A stretch of DNA of 64,000 nt from Shinella pollutisoli (GCF_024609765.1 NZ_JANFDG010000027.1:17485-81484); one strand, 5' to 3'; shown: positions 39,865 to 48,997, counted from the stretch's first letter. Made by a program: numbers and translations. The notes: generated by a model from the sequence alone, not told the origin.

Positions 39865-40209
39865 TCAGAACAGGCTCTCGTAGACCACGGGCTTGAAGCC
39901 GGCGGTGAGCACGCCGTCGCGGTCGAGGATCGGCCGCTTGATCATCGACGGTCCGGCGAGCATCAGCGCCACGGCCTTGTCGGCGTCGATGTCCTGCTTG
40001 TCCGCCTCCGGCAGGGCGCGGAAGGTGGTGCCGGAGCGGTTCAGCACCGTCTCCCAGCCGAGCTCCGAAACCCAGCGCTTCAGCGTTTCCGCCTCGATGC
40101 CTTCCTTCTTGTAGTCGTGGAGTCGGTAGGCGATGCCCCTCGCGTCGAGCCAGGCGCCGGCCTTCTTCATCGTGTCGCAGTGCTTGAGGCCGTAAAGCGT
40201 GACGGTCAT
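39865..40209 (-). CDS. ArsC/Spx-family (YffB-like) thioredoxin-fold protein
   Basis: A 114-residue thioredoxin-fold protein of the arsenate reductase/Spx superfamily. Cys11 in YGLKHCDTMKKA is the only active-site cysteine; the conserved Arg-Pro is in SMIKRPILDRDG (about 88-99). The spacing matches YffB-type proteins, which lack proven arsenate reductase activity. No ars genes are nearby; neighbours are amino-acid enzymes. The start at 40209 is 13 bp after the aminotransferase stop. Function in this operon is unknown. Confidence 0.85.
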   Translation of the reverse strand: MTVTLYGLKHCDTMKKAGAWLDARGIAYRLHDYKKEGIEAETLKRWVSELGWETVLNRSGTTFRALPEADKQDIDADKAVALMLAGPSMIKRPILDRDGVLTAGFKPVVYESLF

Positions 40210-40222
40210 GACGGTCTTCCTC

Positions 40223-41392
40223 TCAAAGGCTCAGGAATTTCTCGACGACGGTATCGACCTCGGCGCTCTTCAGCCCGGCGATGTTGATGCGGCCGGAGGC
40301 CGGCATGTAGATCGCATGCTCGGCGCGCAGCTTCATCACGCCGGCCTCCTCGAAGGGCAGCAGCGAGAACATGCCCTCCTGGCCGGCGACCGCCGTCAGC
40401 ACCTGCCAGCGGCGCGACAGGCCGGCGGCCAGCCGCTCGCGGATCGAGACGATCCTCCGGCGCATGGCTTCGAGTTCCTCTTTCCAGTCGGCGGCAAGCG
40501 CCGGATCGCCGAGGATCGTGCTGACGACGGCCGAACCGTGGTCCGGCGGCATGGAATAGCTGACGCGGGCAAGGCCGGCGAAATGACCGCGCACGACAAG
40601 CGCCGTCTGCGCATCGCCGCAGGTCGCATAGACCGCGCCGGTGCGCTCGCGGTAGAGGCCGAAGGACTTCGAGCAGGAGACGGCGACGAGCGCCTCCGGC
40701 ACGATGTCGAGCAGGGTGCGCAGTCCCGCAGCGTCCTCGTCGAGGCCGCGGCCGTAGCCCTGGTAGGCGATATCGACGAGCGGCAGGAGGCCGCGCGCGG
40801 CGATCAGCTCGGAGACGGCGCGCCACTGGTCGGCGTCGAGGTTCGCGCCGGTGGGGTTGTGGCAGCTCGCGTGCAGCAGGACGCCGTCGCCGGCTGCCGC
40901 GCCGGAGAGCGCCTCCATCATGCGGTCGAACAGCACCATCTGCGCGGGAACGTCGAAGAAGGGATAGGTCGCGACCTCGAGGCCCGCGGCCTTGAGGATC
41001 GCCGCGTGATTCGGCCAGCTCGGCAGCCCGAGCCAGACGCGGCGCGTGCCCGTCCGCGCCATCAGGTCGGCGGCGATGCGCAGCGCCCCGGAGCCGCCCG
41101 GCGTCTGCAGCGCGGCCGTCTCGCGGCCGCGACCGGCCTCGCCCGCCGTCAGCGTCCAGAGCCGGTCGAGGAAGACCGGGTCGCCCTCCGGCCCGACATA
41201 GGCCTTGGTCGGCTGCGTCTCGACCAGCCGGCGTTCCGCCGCCTTCACCGCGCGGAAGATCGGCGTCGCGCCGGTCTCGTCGCGGTAGACGCCGACGCCG
41301 AGGTCGACCTTGCCGGCGCGCGCATCGGCGCCGTAGAGGCCGATCAGGGCGAGCAGCGGATCGTCGGGCTGACGGGCGAGGACTTCGAACAT
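40223..41392 (-). CDS. Aromatic/aspartate aminotransferase (class I, PLP)
   Basis: A 389-residue fold-type I aminotransferase of the AspC/TyrB subgroup. PLP Lys242 is in SCSKSFGLYRER, Asn179 in CHNPTGA, Asp207 and Tyr210 in VDIAYQGYG, with VGVYRDETGATPI (33-45) and KAYVGPEGD (63-71). It transfers amino groups between glutamate and aromatic acids or oxaloacetate. The start at 41392 (MFEVLARQPDDPLLAL) is the classic family start; a longer frame upstream runs through an intergenic repeat. It is the first gene of the minus-strand operon with arsC-like, ybaK, aminopeptidase and proC. Confidence 0.93.
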   Translation of the reverse strand: MFEVLARQPDDPLLALIGLYGADARAGKVDLGVGVYRDETGATPIFRAVKAAERRLVETQPTKAYVGPEGDPVFLDRLWTLTAGEAGRGRETAALQTPGGSGALRIAADLMARTGTRRVWLGLPSWPNHAAILKAAGLEVATYPFFDVPAQMVLFDRMMEALSGAAAGDGVLLHASCHNPTGANLDADQWRAVSELIAARGLLPLVDIAYQGYGRGLDEDAAGLRTLLDIVPEALVAVSCSKSFGLYRERTGAVYATCGDAQTALVVRGHFAGLARVSYSMPPDHGSAVVSTILGDPALAADWKEELEAMRRRIVSIRERLAAGLSRRWQVLTAVAGQEGMFSLLPFEEAGVMKLRAEHAIYMPASGRINIAGLKSAEVDTVVEKFLSL

Positions 41393-41426
41393 GGCGGGCT
41401 TCCTTCTGTGCGGGACCGATCCGGGT

Positions 41427-41484
41427 TTAGAGCATTTCCGGCAAAAGTGCGAAGCGGTTTTGCGCAGGACAATGCGCAAGCACA
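41427..41484. repeat. Recurrent rhizobial intergenic motif
   Basis: tttagagcatttccggcaaa followed by agtgcgaagcggttttgcgc (41427-41466), then an imperfect inverted copy of gcgcaggacaatgcgc, lies between divergent genes. The agagcatttccgg...agcggttttgcg pattern is, from memory, widespread between genes of Rhizobiaceae. It may contain promoter elements or be a mobile palindromic unit. Confidence 0.5.
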
Positions 41485-41535
41485 AAACCGCCGCGAAATC
41501 GACCGCGATCTTGCCGGGCGGGCGCACGGACCCAT

Positions 41536-42414
41536 ATGATGTCGCGGATGCCACGAGGAAGACCGTTGGACAGGAAACAGAACGCAAGGATCACGCCGGC
41601 CGCCCTGCTTTCGGCCGTCCGCAACCGGCGCGGCCACAGGCCCGCCGACAGCAACCGTCCCGGCGACACCGTGATCGCCTCCTACAACGTGCACAAATGC
41701 GTGGGCGTCGACCGGCGCTTCGATCCGGAGCGCACGGCGGAGGTGATCGCCGAGATCGGCGCGGACATCATCGCCATCCAGGAGGCGGACAAGCGCTTCG
41801 GCGCACGCTCCGGCCTGCTCGACCTCGCCGTGCTGGAGGAGGCCTGCGGCCTCGTGCCGGTGCCGATCACGGCGCTGTCGTCCACCGGCCACGGCTGGCA
41901 CGGCAACATGATCATGATCCGCAAGGGCGCGGTCGGCGGCGTGCGGCAGCTGAAGCTGCCGGGCGTCGAGCCGCGCGGCGCGCTGGTGGTGACGCTGGAC
42001 TTCCCCGAGGGCAAGCTCCGGCTCGTCGCCGCGCATTTCGGCCTGCTCAAGCGCTCGCGCGAGCAGCAGGCGCTCGCCGTGCTCGCCTCCGTCGCCGAGG
42101 AGGAGGACATGCCGACGCTGCTCGTCGGCGACCTCAACGAATGGCGCGTCGGCCGGCGCTCCTCGCTGTCGCGGCTGCATCCGGTCTTCGATCCCGCCTC
42201 CGGCGCCGTGCCGAGCTTCCCCTCGCGCTTCCCCGTGCTGGCGCTCGACCGGGCGCTCGGCCATCCGCACGACCTCGTCACCTCCGTCGAGGCGCACGAC
42301 ACGCCGCTCGCCCGCGTCGCCTCCGACCATCTGCCGATCAAGGCGCATATCGACCTCGGCGCCGTGTGGCGGCGCGCCTACGACCTCACAGATAGGGCGA
42401 GCCGAGCCATGTGA
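41536..42414 (+). CDS. Endonuclease/exonuclease/phosphatase (EEP) family hydrolase
   Basis: A 292-residue member of the DNase I/EEP fold. Catalytic blocks are visible: ASYNVHKCVGVD (Asn of the metal site), IIAIQEADKRFG (Glu), AAHFGLLKRS (His), LLVGDLNEWR (Asp, Asn) and SDHLPIKAHI near the C-terminus (Asp, His). It probably cleaves phosphodiesters in nucleic acid, lipid or inositol substrates. No signal peptide. The basic first 40 residues are not conserved-looking, and the true start could be a later codon. Its 3' end overlaps the cardiolipin synthase gene by 29 bp, tail-to-tail. EEP and PLD enzymes side by side suggest phospholipid turnover. Confidence 0.82.
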   Translation: MMSRMPRGRPLDRKQNARITPAALLSAVRNRRGHRPADSNRPGDTVIASYNVHKCVGVDRRFDPERTAEVIAEIGADIIAIQEADKRFGARSGLLDLAVLEEACGLVPVPITALSSTGHGWHGNMIMIRKGAVGGVRQLKLPGVEPRGALVVTLDFPEGKLRLVAAHFGLLKRSREQQALAVLASVAEEEDMPTLLVGDLNEWRVGRRSSLSRLHPVFDPASGAVPSFPSRFPVLALDRALGHPHDLVTSVEAHDTPLARVASDHLPIKAHIDLGAVWRRAYDLTDRASRAM

Positions 42415-43858
42415 TGCGCTCGACGAGCCGCTGCACGAAGGGCCGGGCGCGCAGCGCCTCGAGCCGGACCGGCTCGGCGGCGGCAAGCGCGGCGGCGATG
42501 CGCCGGCCGATCAGGTCGGCGAACTCGGCGTCGATCACCTCCAGGTCCACCTCGAAATTGAGCCGCAGCGAACGCGGGTCGATGTTCGAGGAGCCGACAT
42601 AGGTCCAGATCCCGTCCACCACCGTCAGCTTGGAATGGTTGAAGGCGCCCGCCGCGCGCCAGATGCGGCAGCCGTGCTTGAGGAGCTGGTCGAACTGCGC
42701 GGTCATGGCGAGGTCGACGAGCTTGAGGTTGTTCGACGCCGGCACGACGATGTCGATCTCCACGCCGCGCCGGGCGGCCGTGACGATCGCGCCGATCAGC
42801 TCGCGGTCGGGCAGGAAATAGGGCGACATGAAGCGGATGTGCTTCTTGGCGACCGAGACGGCGCCCATCAGCATGCGGTGGTTGGTCTCCACGCTCTTGT
42901 CCGGCCCCGAGGCCACCACGCGGGCGAGCACCCCCTCGCCCGGCGGATCGGGCGGGGCGACGATCTGCCATTGCGCCCCGGACAGCTCCTCGCCGCCGGA
43001 AAAGCGCCAGTCCTCGTAGGCCGTGCGGAAGAGATCGCCGACGACCGGGCCGGTGACGCGGAAATGGGTGTCGAGCGCCGCCGCCCTGCCGCCGTGGGCG
43101 GCCGAGAAACCGGCGCGGATGTTGAGGCCGCCGGTGAAGGCGACCGCCCCGTCCACCACCAGGATCTTGCGGTGGGTCCTGAGGTTCGCATAGGGCAGGC
43201 GCAGGCCCATGACGATGTTGCCGTTGAACACCTCCGTCGGCACGCCCGCCTTCTGCAGCGTGCCGACGATGGAGGGAATGGAATAGCGCGCGCCGACCGC
43301 GTCGATCAGCACCCGCACCGCCACCCCGCGCCGGACGGCGGCGGAGAGCGCCTCGACGAAGCGTTCCCCGATCGGGTCGCGGTCGAAGATGTAGGTCTCG
43401 AGCAGCACCGAGCGCTCCGCGCCGGCGATCGCCGCCAGCATGACGCCATAGGCCTCGTCGCCGGTCGAGAGCACCGCGATGCGGTTGCCGGAGGTAAGCT
43501 TGCCGCGGCCGACCGTGTCGCCGAGGCGCTGCATGGCGGCGAGCGCGCCGCCGAAGGTCACCTGCACGTGCTCGTTGGAGACGTCGTAGCCGGCCATGTG
43601 CGGCCAGCCGGCGATGAGGCCCTCGCGCGTCAGGTTCAGCGTCTTGCGGCGGATGCGGTTCACGCCGCCGACGGCATAGATCAGCGCGCCGACCACCGGC
43701 GACAGCACGATCACGCCCACCCAGCCGATCGCCGCGCGCACCTCCTCCTTGGTCATCGTCGCATGGATGGCCGCCGGCACGCCGAGGACCAGCGAGAGGA
43801 CGACGAAGATATGCGGCCAATAGGCGGAAAGCGTCTCGAACATGATGCTGCGGATCAT
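42386..43858 (-). CDS. cls: Cardiolipin synthase (phospholipase D family)
   Basis: A 490-residue bacterial Cls. Two N-terminal TM segments (about 10-28 and 42-62) are followed by two PLD half-domains with HKD motifs HRKILVVDGAVAFTGG (about 229) and HSKLTVVDGIWTYVGSSN (about 407). PYFLPDRELIGAI and NLKLVDLAM are typical Cls stretches. It condenses phosphatidylglycerol to cardiolipin at the inner membrane. A few more residues are possible upstream of the chosen start. It is a single minus-strand gene. Confidence 0.93.
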   Translation of the reverse strand: MIRSIMFETLSAYWPHIFVVLSLVLGVPAAIHATMTKEEVRAAIGWVGVIVLSPVVGALIYAVGGVNRIRRKTLNLTREGLIAGWPHMAGYDVSNEHVQVTFGGALAAMQRLGDTVGRGKLTSGNRIAVLSTGDEAYGVMLAAIAGAERSVLLETYIFDRDPIGERFVEALSAAVRRGVAVRVLIDAVGARYSIPSIVGTLQKAGVPTEVFNGNIVMGLRLPYANLRTHRKILVVDGAVAFTGGLNIRAGFSAAHGGRAAALDTHFRVTGPVVGDLFRTAYEDWRFSGGEELSGAQWQIVAPPDPPGEGVLARVVASGPDKSVETNHRMLMGAVSVAKKHIRFMSPYFLPDRELIGAIVTAARRGVEIDIVVPASNNLKLVDLAMTAQFDQLLKHGCRIWRAAGAFNHSKLTVVDGIWTYVGSSNIDPRSLRLNFEVDLEVIDAEFADLIGRRIAAALAAAEPVRLEALRARPFVQRLVERITWLGSPYL

Positions 43859-43963
43859 CCCAGGTCGGCGGCATGCGATGCCGCCGACACTATATCGGGC
43901 GAATGGCCGCGATTGCGAGAGGCGAAGGGACGCGGCCGCGCGATTCTCCTGTGCGGTCGCCCG

Positions 43964-45022
43964 TCAGTCCTCCAGCGTGCCGGGCTTGCGGCCCTCCTGC
44001 GCCCGCTCGCGGCAGGCGATCTTCATCAGGTCCTCGCCGCGGCGGACGAAGCGGGCGGAGGTGCGGGTGGCGACGAGGCCGGCGTGCCCGGCCCTGACCT
44101 CCAGCGCCCCGTCCAGCAGGCCGGGCCGTACGAGCAGCGTGGCGAGGAGGTCGCCCTTCGCCACGTCGTCGCCGACATCGGCGTGGAAGAGGACCGTGCC
44201 CGGCTCGGGCGCGCGCACCATCTCGATATTGTCGAGCGGCACGGCGGGGCCGGCATAGCGGGCGGGCGCGTGGCCGGGATCGGAAACGACGCCGCGGCCG
44301 GCGAGGAAGCGCCAGAGCCCCTCGGCATTCGCCCTCGCGCTTTCCGCATCGACGTCGCGCTTGCCGCGCAGCTCCACCGTCACGGCGAGGCGGCCGGGCA
44401 CGGCGGAAAGCGGCGCGCCGCCCCGGCGCTTGAAGGCGTGGCCGACGGCTTCCTCGAAGGCCGTGCTCTCGCCGTCGGAGAGGAAGACGGCGCGCATGTC
44501 GAGCGCGGCGGCAAGATCGGCCACCTCCGGCCAGAAGGCCGCGTCGACATAGGCATATTGCAGCGATTCGTCGTCGCAGTGCAGGTCGATGACGAGGTGG
44601 CTGCCGAGCGCCATGTGCAGGAGCCGGCGCTTCAGCCGGTCGACGGCGCCGCGGCGCTCGATGCCGTCCATGAGCGTCTCGCGTTCGGCGAGCGCCACCA
44701 GCGGGAAGTCGCGGTTGAAATTGGTGCGGGTGCCGAGGTCGAAGCGGCCCTGCATCTCGCCGAAATGCGCCTGGGCGAGGCCGATCGGGTTGGCATGGGG
44801 GATGACGGCGATGTCGCCGCGGATCGCGCCTTCGGCTTCGGCGCGGCGCAGGCGCTCGCAGAGGAAATGCGCCAGCGCCGTGCCCGGCAGCTCGCCGGCA
44901 TGGAGCGCCGCCTGGATGTGGACGGAGGGCGCGGACGGGTCGGCTCCCCTGAAGCGGTAGACCGGCAGGCGCCATTCGATGCCGCCCGTGTCGCCGCCGA
45001 TGATGATGTCCTCGATGTCCAT
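43964..45022 (-). CDS. Succinylglutamate desuccinylase/aspartoacylase-like M14 deacylase
   Basis: A 352-residue zinc hydrolase of the AstE/AspA group. Zinc ligands are His41 and Glu44 in QAALHAGELPG and His148 in VIDLHCDDESLQY; the catalytic Glu is likely in the C-terminal VTVELRGKRD. NRDFPLV (about 103-109) gives the substrate Arg. The C-terminal region folds as a small beta-domain. It removes acyl groups from amino acids or similar amides; DoeB-like ectoine-derived deacetylases are relatives. No ectoine genes are nearby, so the substrate is open. Single gene, divergent from ogt. Confidence 0.85.
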   Translation of the reverse strand: MDIEDIIIGGDTGGIEWRLPVYRFRGADPSAPSVHIQAALHAGELPGTALAHFLCERLRRAEAEGAIRGDIAVIPHANPIGLAQAHFGEMQGRFDLGTRTNFNRDFPLVALAERETLMDGIERRGAVDRLKRRLLHMALGSHLVIDLHCDDESLQYAYVDAAFWPEVADLAAALDMRAVFLSDGESTAFEEAVGHAFKRRGGAPLSAVPGRLAVTVELRGKRDVDAESARANAEGLWRFLAGRGVVSDPGHAPARYAGPAVPLDNIEMVRAPEPGTVLFHADVGDDVAKGDLLATLLVRPGLLDGALEVRAGHAGLVATRTSARFVRRGEDLMKIACRERAQEGRKPGTLED

Positions 45023-45174
45023 GCCGTGCCTCCGCCGGTTCGTTCCGCCGGCGGGTTATGCGGATCGCGGCCGGCCGGCGCAAGACCGCAAATATCGCCG
45101 TGCCGGCGGAAAACGGGTTGCACCGCGGCGGGCGAAGCCCGATCTTGAGGGAAAGCGAACAGGGAGGCCGTTCC

Positions 45175-45735
45175 ATGACCGGCGCCACGCACTACCACAT
45201 CTTCGACACGGAAAGCGGCCCCTGCGGCATCGCCTGGACTGCGGCGGGCGTCCTCCGCTTCCAGCTTCCCGCCGAGGACGCGGCGACGACGCGCCGCCTG
45301 CTCCTGCGCCATCTCACCGACGCCGAACCGGCCGAGCCGCCGCCGGCGGTGGCGGACGCCGTCGCCGGGGCGAAGCGCTACTTCGCCGGAGAGCCCGCCG
45401 ACTTCACCCGCGTGCCGCTCGACCTCTCCGGCCAGAGCGCCTTCTTCAAGGACATCTACGCCGCCGCGCGGAATGTGCGCTGGGGCGAGACGACCACCTA
45501 CGGCGCGCTCGCCAGGGATCTCGGCGCCGGCCCGGAAGGTGCACGCGAGGTCGGCCAGGCGATGGCGAAGAACCCCGTCGCCCTCATCATCCCCTGCCAC
45601 CGGGTTCTCGCCGCCGGCGGCCGGATCGGCGGCTTCTCCGCACCGGGCGGCACGGCCTCGAAGGAGCGGATGCTGGCGCTCGAAGGCGTCTCCTTCGCCC
45701 CGCCCGCCCCCGCGCAGCAATCGTTCGGGTTCTGA
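45175..45735 (+). CDS. ogt: Methylated-DNA-[protein]-cysteine S-methyltransferase
   Basis: A 186-residue suicide alkyltransferase. The acceptor Cys141 sits in LIIPCHRVLAAGG; the Arg finger/helix-turn-helix is in VRWGETTTYGALARDLG (about 101-117), and GGFSAPGG follows. It removes methyl groups from O6-methylguanine. The start at 45175 has SD agggagg; an upstream in-frame start at 45058 adds 39 residues unlike the family and is rejected. The N-terminal domain is short, as in Ogt rather than Ada. Single gene. Confidence 0.92.
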   Translation: MTGATHYHIFDTESGPCGIAWTAAGVLRFQLPAEDAATTRRLLLRHLTDAEPAEPPPAVADAVAGAKRYFAGEPADFTRVPLDLSGQSAFFKDIYAAARNVRWGETTTYGALARDLGAGPEGAREVGQAMAKNPVALIIPCHRVLAAGGRIGGFSAPGGTASKERMLALEGVSFAPPAPAQQSFGF

Positions 45736-45833
45736 GAGCCGCGCAAACCTATCAGTTTTGCCGTCTACACGCGGCGGTCCGGAGCGTGTACCTCAGGGGT
45801 GACAGACACCATCGCCAGCCCTGAGGAGCCGCC

Positions 45834-47396
45834 ATGCCGCCGATCGACCAAGCCGCCCTGGAACGCCTTGCCGAAAGCATCCCGAACGAGGTCCGCGGCC
45901 CGGGCGGGGCGATCGGCGTCGTCAAGGACGGCAGGACCGTGCTCCGCCACGTCTGGGGCTACGCGGACCCGAAGCGGCACCTGCCGATGACCGCATCGAT
46001 CCGTTTCCCGATCTGCTCGATCAGCAAGCAGTTCACCTGCGGCGTGCTCATCGGCCTCGGGCGGGACCTCGACAGCTTCGAGCCCGCGGTGCGGGACTGG
46101 CTGCCGAATCTGGAGACGCCGCGCCCGGGCGTGCGCGAGCTCTGCAACAACCAGTCGGGGCTCAGGGACTACTGGGCGCTCACCGTGCTCCACGGCGCCG
46201 ATGCCGAGGGCGTGTTCCGGCGCGAGGACGCGCGGCCGCTCCTCGCGCGGATGCGCAGCACCCATTTCGCGCCGGGCAGCCGCTACTCCTATTCGAACGG
46301 CAACTACCGCCTCCTCTCCGACCTGATCGAGGATGCCGCAGGACGCCCGCTCGCGGAGCTCTACCGCGAGCGGATCTTCGACGCCGCCGGCATGGCGACG
46401 GCGGAACTCCTGCCGGACACCGCGACCCCCGCCGACGGCATGGTCGGCCACGAGGGCAACGATGCCGTCGGCTTCTTCCCGGCGACGAACCGCATCTACT
46501 GGACCGGCGACGCCGGCATCTCCGCCTCGCTCGACGACATGCTCGCCTGGGAGCGCTTCATCGACGGCACGCGCGACGACGAGGACGGCCTCTACCGGCG
46601 CCTCTCGCGGCCGCAGACCTTCTCCGACGGCCGGCCGGCACCCTACGGCTACGGGCTCGCCCACGACACGATCGGCACGGTGGCGACGACCGGCCACGCC
46701 GGCGCGCTGCGCGGCTTCCGGGCGCAGCGCCTCCATGCCGCTTCCGAGCGGCTCTCGGTCGTCGTGCTGTTCAACCACGAGGGTCCCGCCGGCGAGACGG
46801 CGACGCGGCTGATGAAGGCGGCGCTCGGGGTTCCGGCGGAGACGGCGGCCGGCGCCGCGGCCGATCCCGCGTGGAACGGCCGCTATCTCGATCCCGAGAC
46901 CGGCCTGCTGCTGACGCTCTCGGCCAATCCCGCCGGCGTGAGCGCGGTGTTCGCCGGCGCGCCCGAGCAGCTGGCGGTCACCCGGGCGGACGGCGCCGCC
47001 TCCGCCGCCATGACGCTCGCCCGGCGCGGCGACGCGGTCGACTACGAGCGCTGGCGCGAGAACCTCAGGGGCACGGCGACGCGCGTGACCGGCACGGCGA
47101 GACCGGACATCGCCGGGCGCTACCATTCCGCCGAGCTCGACGCCGCCTTCCGGGTCGTCGACACGGGCGGCGCCCTCTACGGCCATTTCGAGGGCTTCCT
47201 CGGCAAGGGCGAGATGGCGCCGCTCTATCCGGTGGCCGACGACCTCTGGGTCCTGCCGTGCCGGCGCTCGATGGATGCGCCCGCGCCCGGAGACTGGACG
47301 GTCCGCATCGCGCGCAACGGCGACGGCTCGGTCGGCGGGCTGACGCTCGGCTGCTGGCTCGCCCGCAACGTCGGCTACGTGCGGATGGGAGCCTGA
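45834..47396 (+). CDS. dap: D-aminopeptidase (DAP, S12 family)
   Basis: 520 residues, the same length as the Ochrobactrum (Brucella) anthropi D-aminopeptidase. The N-terminal penicillin-recognising domain has catalytic Ser62 and Lys65 in ICSISKQFTCG, Tyr153 in RYSYSNGNY and a His-Gly motif in TTGHAGALRG (about 285-294). Two C-terminal beta-barrel domains (about 340-520) follow, one of which inserts a loop into the active site in the known enzyme. It releases N-terminal D-residues such as D-Ala from peptides. No signal peptide, so cytosolic. It lies convergent with the peptide ABC transporter operon, and a long hairpin at 47400 separates them. It would fit cleavage of imported D-amino-acid peptides. 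Confidence 0.9.
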   Translation: MPPIDQAALERLAESIPNEVRGPGGAIGVVKDGRTVLRHVWGYADPKRHLPMTASIRFPICSISKQFTCGVLIGLGRDLDSFEPAVRDWLPNLETPRPGVRELCNNQSGLRDYWALTVLHGADAEGVFRREDARPLLARMRSTHFAPGSRYSYSNGNYRLLSDLIEDAAGRPLAELYRERIFDAAGMATAELLPDTATPADGMVGHEGNDAVGFFPATNRIYWTGDAGISASLDDMLAWERFIDGTRDDEDGLYRRLSRPQTFSDGRPAPYGYGLAHDTIGTVATTGHAGALRGFRAQRLHAASERLSVVVLFNHEGPAGETATRLMKAALGVPAETAAGAAADPAWNGRYLDPETGLLLTLSANPAGVSAVFAGAPEQLAVTRADGAASAAMTLARRGDAVDYERWRENLRGTATRVTGTARPDIAGRYHSAELDAAFRVVDTGGALYGHFEGFLGKGEMAPLYPVADDLWVLPCRRSMDAPAPGDWTVRIARNGDGSVGGLTLGCWLARNVGYVRMGA

Positions 47397-47399
47397 ACG

Positions 47400-47436
47400 C
47401 AGGACGCCCGCCCGGCATGGCCGGACGGGCGTCCTG
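47400..47436. terminator. Bidirectional hairpin between dap and the ABC operon
   Basis: A perfect 11-bp stem caggacgcccg/cgggcgtcctg encloses a further ccgg/ccgg helix. It lies 3 bp after the dap stop and 15 bp before the substrate-binding protein stop on the other strand. There is no long T run, but location and strength suit a shared terminator. Confidence 0.65.
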
Positions 47437-47450
47437 CCGTCTTCAACCCG

Positions 47451-48965
47451 TCAGTTCTTGACGGTGTCCTCCAGGAAGAAGCGACCGAGCGGGTTCTGGG
47501 TGAAGTTCTCGATGTTCTTGCGCGTCACGTTGATGAAGGGGCTGTAGTAGAGGTCGATCCAGTGGACGTCGTCCTTCGCCGTCTTCTGGATCTCGACATA
47601 CATCGCCTCGCGCTTGGCCGGGTCCATCTCCAGCCGCGCCGCCGCCACCAGGTCCTTGACCTTGTCGTTCTTGTAGCGGGTCATGTAGTTCATGTTGGTG
47701 TCGTGGCCGACGACGAAGGTCGTCTTCTGGTCGGGGTCGAGGATGTCGTTCGTCCAGTACATGACCGACAGGTCGTAGTCGCCGGCGATCAGCATGTCCC
47801 AGGTCTGGCTCGGGTCCATCTTCTGCAGGTTCACGGTGATGCCGGCCTTTTCGAGCTGCTGCTGCAGGAGGACGGCGATCTGCTCGTCGACCTCGTTGCC
47901 GGCGTTAACCAGGTAGTTGAGCGTCAGGCCGCTCGCGCCGGCCGCCGCCAGCAGCTCCTTGGCCTTTTCCGGGTCGTAGGGGCGCTGCAGGTTGTCGGCA
48001 TAGTGGTAGAGCGCGCCCTTCGGCACGAACGAATAGGCGACCTCGCCGTAGCCGAAGGTGACGGTGTCGACGATCGCCTTCTTGTCGATGGCATAGTCGA
48101 GCGCCTCGCGCACCTCCTTCTTGGAGAGCTCCGGGTGCTCGTGGTTGATCAGCAGGTGGTCCTCACGCGTCGAGGTGTCGAGATGGACCGTCAGGTTCTC
48201 GTCCTTCTGCAATTCGGCGACGCGCGAGAAGGGCACGAAGATCGCCGCGTCGAGCTGGCCGGCCTGCACGTTCAGCATGCGGGTGTTGTCGTCGGGAACC
48301 GAGATCCACTCCACGCCGTCGAGCGAGACGCGGTCGGCTTCCCAGAAGTTCGGGTTCTTCTCCAGGATGACGCGGTCGCCGCGGCGCCACTCCTTGACGG
48401 TGAAGGCGCCCGAGGCCACCGGGGTTTCGGCATAGGCCTCCTCGCCGAGCGATTCCATGCCGGCCTTCGAGATGATCGAGGCGCCGGGCATGGCGAGCGT
48501 GGAGAGGAACGGCGCCGAGGCGCCCTTGAGCTTGATCACCAGCGTCTTCGGATCGGCCGCCTCGGCCGTTTCGATCACGCTGTAGGAATCGCTCCAGAGC
48601 GAGCCCTCGTTGTCGCGGATGCGCAGCAGGCTGAAGGCGGCGTCTTCCGCGGTGACCGGGCTGCCGTCGGAGAACTTCGCATCACGCATCGTGAACGTGT
48701 AGGTCAGCGCGTCGTCGGAAATCGTCCAGCTCTCGGCGAGGCCCGGCTCCAGCCTGGTGCCGGTCTTGTCGACGCGCACCAGCACGTCGTAGACGTTCGA
48801 GAAGACCCAGAAGTCGATGTTCTGCGCCGTCTTGATCGGGTCGAAGGTCGAGGAGTCCTCGCGCCGGCCGATGGTCAGCACGCCGGCAGCCTCGGCGATA
48901 CCCGCGCCGGCGGTAAGCGAGGTCATGGCCGCGACCAGACCGACTTTCATCCATTTCTTCAACAT
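47451..48965 (-). CDS. ABC transporter peptide-binding protein (family 5, DppA/OppA-like)
   Basis: A 504-residue periplasmic solute-binding protein with signal peptide (about 1-26, cleavage after AEA). Family 5 landmarks are FDPIKTAQNIDFWVFSNVYD, GLAESWTISDDALTYTF, KFSDGSPVTAEDAAFSL and VREALDYAIDKKAIVD. It binds peptides or similar oligomers and hands them to the DppB/C/DF importer encoded just upstream in the same operon. SD aagggga lies 8 nt before the start. It is the last gene of the operon led by the proline-iminopeptidase-like gene. Which peptides it binds cannot be told. Confidence 0.92.
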   Translation of the reverse strand: MLKKWMKVGLVAAMTSLTAGAGIAEAAGVLTIGRREDSSTFDPIKTAQNIDFWVFSNVYDVLVRVDKTGTRLEPGLAESWTISDDALTYTFTMRDAKFSDGSPVTAEDAAFSLLRIRDNEGSLWSDSYSVIETAEAADPKTLVIKLKGASAPFLSTLAMPGASIISKAGMESLGEEAYAETPVASGAFTVKEWRRGDRVILEKNPNFWEADRVSLDGVEWISVPDDNTRMLNVQAGQLDAAIFVPFSRVAELQKDENLTVHLDTSTREDHLLINHEHPELSKKEVREALDYAIDKKAIVDTVTFGYGEVAYSFVPKGALYHYADNLQRPYDPEKAKELLAAAGASGLTLNYLVNAGNEVDEQIAVLLQQQLEKAGITVNLQKMDPSQTWDMLIAGDYDLSVMYWTNDILDPDQKTTFVVGHDTNMNYMTRYKNDKVKDLVAAARLEMDPAKREAMYVEIQKTAKDDVHWIDLYYSPFINVTRKNIENFTQNPLGRFFLEDTVKN

Positions 48966-48997
48966 CTCACATTCCCCTTTTGTTGGCTTGCGATGGT

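Noticed and set aside
39865..40209. Arsenate reductase in an arsenic resistance operon
   Set aside because: Fold and Cys11 fit, but neighbours are amino-acid genes and no arsB, acr3 or arsR is present; YffB-like is the safer call.
45749..45754. ctatca half-site upstream of the D-aminopeptidase gene as a third lux-type operator
   Set aside because: Only one arm is present; the second arm and the ctg flank are missing, so control by the LuxR protein is not supported.
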